6,938 bases of DNA, taken from Chlamydiota bacterium. GTDB lineage: Bacteria; Chlamydiota; Chlamydiia; Chlamydiales; JAJFMB01. The stretch covers positions 1 to 6,938 of the forward strand of contig JAJFMB010000103.1 in NCBI GenBank assembly GCA_021772355.1. The letters run 5' to 3'. The stretch's first letter is position 1, and each line of letters starts with the position of its first letter. The position numbers were made by a program, and so were the translations under genes. Shown here piece after piece: positions 5,379 through 6,938 of the stretch. The notes below the pieces were generated by a model, which worked only from the letters and a program-made list of their open reading frames with translations, did no database searches and was not told the origin of the DNA.

Positions 5379-6551
5379 ATGACTGAAGATCTGTCGGAGA
5401 TTAGCGGGGGCCTTGCGTGGCACGAGAATGGATTTGTTCTGAACGACACTCCATTTGTGCCGAAAATATTCGATGTGTTACGAAACGAAGAGCCTATACC
5501 TGAGGGATTTAATGCTGTAAAACTCAAGGTGGATGGGCGCTTAAAGGCCGATCTTAAATGGTTGGATGTCAGAGAAAAAGCTCAAAAATACAGTGATTCT
5601 GGTTATAAGATCTTTTGGGAGTTGGATTTAGGGTTATTTCGACACCTGTTCTACCCGTTTAGCTACGAAGGGCAGTACAAAGCACTTCAATTTTCCGTGC
5701 AAAACTTCTGGGATTTTTTATGGAGTCACCATCAAAAGGACAGTTTAGGGGTTTGCCTTTACCGTGGGACGACCGACTTTACCTTGGATTTTCCCTGGTC
5801 GCGAATTACAAAAGACGCAAACCACTACGAAAATTTGCAGCAGTGGCTAAGAGAGTCTTTTCAGGATGTGAAACACTTTAGTCATGAGACGGGGATTGAG
5901 GCAACAAGCTTTGATGAGGTAACCTATCTAACTTTATTTCGTCAGCCGGTCGGCTTGCACTTGATGAATATTTATTGTCGCAATGTTGCCATCGATTATC
6001 TCGACTTTCTTACTCAAGATGTGCCTGATCATCTTCCCATGTTTGTGATGCTAGATGCATTTCCTGTCACAAATCCCGCTTATCTAGCTCAAGTCATTTC
6101 GCGTGAAAGATTTGAGCGTTATCATTTGGCTATCCGAGGAGGATCATTGCCACAGTCAGGTCTTGCCTGGGATGATGATCGCGCCACCTGCGGATATATC
6201 GCGCATCGTCATATTGCTCTGCGGGAACCAAAAGTCGCAACTGTCGGAGTGTGTCTGCCTCCTATGGATATGTGTTTGCCTAGTCATTATAAAGGGCTTG
6301 AACAGGCGCTAACACAGTTGAATGATCGAAAAATTGACTATCGAGTTATTCCGGAACCTTTTTTGACAACGGAATGGAGCGGATTGGATAATCTCCTTTT
6401 CATCCCATCCGGGCTAAGCGACTTAGGGGAGCGTAAGCTGCAAGGATTTTGTGCTGCAGGAGGAATTCCCATTAGTTTAGGTCAAAAAATTGGACTACCT
6501 CACGAATTGACCTTTGATGAATGGACAGAAAAATTGTTAGAAATTATGTAA
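5379..6551 (+). CDS. Conserved protein upstream of pgi, glycosidase-like
   Basis: A 390-residue soluble protein without signal peptide. Residues 15-30 (WHENGFVLNDTPFVPK) resemble the opening strand of glycoside hydrolases, and the stretch to about 280 has strands and helices compatible with a TIM barrel (FWELDL at 79-84, SFDE at 177-180, FVMLDAFP at 222-229). Residues 285-368 look like an amidotransferase-like flavodoxin fold (VGVCLPP, a helix, VIPEP, LLFIPSGLSD, KLQGFCAAGGIPISLG), as in the trimerisation domain of GH42 beta-galactosidases. This assignment is inference from sequence feel; catalytic glutamates are not certain, with E180 and D226 as possible candidates. The start is supported by GGGGGAAG (5370-5377) just before the ATG. 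From memory, an uncharacterised protein lies beside pgi in Chlamydia too, so a role in sugar metabolism is plausible. It is separated from pgi by 113 bases. Confidence 0.85.
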   Translation: MTEDLSEISGGLAWHENGFVLNDTPFVPKIFDVLRNEEPIPEGFNAVKLKVDGRLKADLKWLDVREKAQKYSDSGYKIFWELDLGLFRHLFYPFSYEGQYKALQFSVQNFWDFLWSHHQKDSLGVCLYRGTTDFTLDFPWSRITKDANHYENLQQWLRESFQDVKHFSHETGIEATSFDEVTYLTLFRQPVGLHLMNIYCRNVAIDYLDFLTQDVPDHLPMFVMLDAFPVTNPAYLAQVISRERFERYHLAIRGGSLPQSGLAWDDDRATCGYIAHRHIALREPKVATVGVCLPPMDMCLPSHYKGLEQALTQLNDRKIDYRVIPEPFLTTEWSGLDNLLFIPSGLSDLGERKLQGFCAAGGIPISLGQKIGLPHELTFDEWTEKLLEIM

Positions 6552-6595
6552 TTCTCCATAATCCAATTTTAGAACAAATAGTAATTTTTTCTGAA

Positions 6596-6609
6596 ATTTC
6601 CTAGGAAAT
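6596..6609. promoter_or_regulatory. Perfect palindrome upstream of pgi
   Basis: ATTTCCTAGGAAAT is a perfect 14-base palindrome in the 113-base gap before pgi, 55 bases before its ATG. No convincing -35/-10 pair could be placed around it. It may be an operator or a simple stem, with no U-tract directly after it. Confidence 0.35.
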
Positions 6610-6664
6610 AGGACTTGAAGATTCAGTGGAGTTACTGTGAAACAACTATTAGAGGGGAGTCATT

Positions 6665-6938
6665 ATGACTACTAAGAGGGCTAACATCGTGGATGCGTTA
6701 TCATTTCCAAATTTTTCAGCGACTAAAGAGTTAAAGCGTTTAGCTCAAAGTCCTTATGATCTCACAGTTGAAGGGAATCTCTCATCTGAGAGGATTGCTA
6801 AATACTGCGCAGAAGCGTGCGGTTATAAGTTTCTCTATGCCACTGAAAGAGTGACAGACGAGGTCATTCGTCAACTTCATGAGCTTGCCAAGGAAGCTAA
6901 TGTGTTTGAAAAAATGGAAAAGGTGCAGGCAGGCGATG
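6665..6938 (+). CDS. pgi: Glucose-6-phosphate isomerase, 5' part
   Basis: Interconverts glucose-6-phosphate and fructose-6-phosphate in the cytoplasm, linking glycolysis and gluconeogenesis. Only the first 91 codons are in the window; the frame is open to the edge, so the truncation is due to the window. The N-terminal segment ELKRLAQSPYDLT, the SSERI stretch, the YATERV motif and the LHELAKEANVFEKMEKVQAGD end match the start of chlamydial-type Pgi as I recall it (DLT, LSxERI, ATER, then MxxxQxG). The catalytic and sugar-phosphate-binding motifs lie further downstream and cannot be checked here. The ribosome site AGGGGAG (6653-6659) is five bases before the ATG and fixes the start. The gene follows the glycosidase-like gene in the same direction and may be co-transcribed with it. 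Confidence 0.9.
   Translation, partial: MTTKRANIVDALSFPNFSATKELKRLAQSPYDLTVEGNLSSERIAKYCAEACGYKFLYATERVTDEVIRQLHELAKEANVFEKMEKVQAGD

Overview
The window looks like a piece of chromosome from an environmental (Parachlamydiales/Waddliaceae/Simkania-like) member of the Chlamydiae. Three genes carry lineage signatures. The type I methionine aminopeptidase has an N-terminal SEC-C zinc motif. The tRNA (guanine-N7)-methyltransferase has the chlamydial start 'MKPxDLK' and a 'CSGNG' version of motif I. The fragment at the right end reads as a chlamydial-type glucose-6-phosphate isomerase preceded by a conserved uncharacterised protein, the order I recall next to pgi in Chlamydia. Base composition is moderately AT-rich, intergenic spacers are short to medium, and no tRNA, rRNA, transposase, phage gene or CRISPR array is visible.

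Layout, left to right: (1) 8-1219, minus: cytoplasmic M20-family metallo-carboxypeptidase/hydrolase with all metal ligands intact. (2) 1220-1477: spacer with the M20 promoter and a striking nested dyad (1406-1446). (3) 1478-1759, plus: small acidic protein of unknown function. (4) 1760-2039: AT-rich spacer with a good promoter and a dyad at the predicted transcription start. (5) 2040-2738, plus: inner-membrane protein with four hydrophobic segments and a long C-terminal coiled coil, overlapping tail-to-tail by 20 bp with (6) map, 2719-3600, minus. (7) 3601-3722: divergent promoter region serving map and the next gene. (8) 3723-4493, plus: lineage-specific 256-residue protein of unknown function whose stop codon lies inside a second dyad (4488-4515). 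(9) trmB, 4599-5297, plus. (10) 5379-6551, plus: 390-residue protein, perhaps a glycosidase-like barrel followed by an amidotransferase-like fold. (11) 6665 to the end, plus: 5' part of pgi.

The genes do not form one pathway: protein maturation (map), tRNA modification (trmB), glycolysis (pgi) and peptide/folate-type hydrolysis (M20) are housekeeping functions mixed with lineage-specific proteins. The observation most worth a second look is non-coding. Two dyads about 3 kb apart share the 10-mer GAACACTTAC (four half-sites, two of them with one change). One lies over the first possible start codon of the small acidic gene and the other over the stop codon of the 256-residue gene. They could be a dispersed repeat family, operators, or RNA structures; the sequence alone does not decide. 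I found no convincing defence system, mobile element or new multi-gene system.
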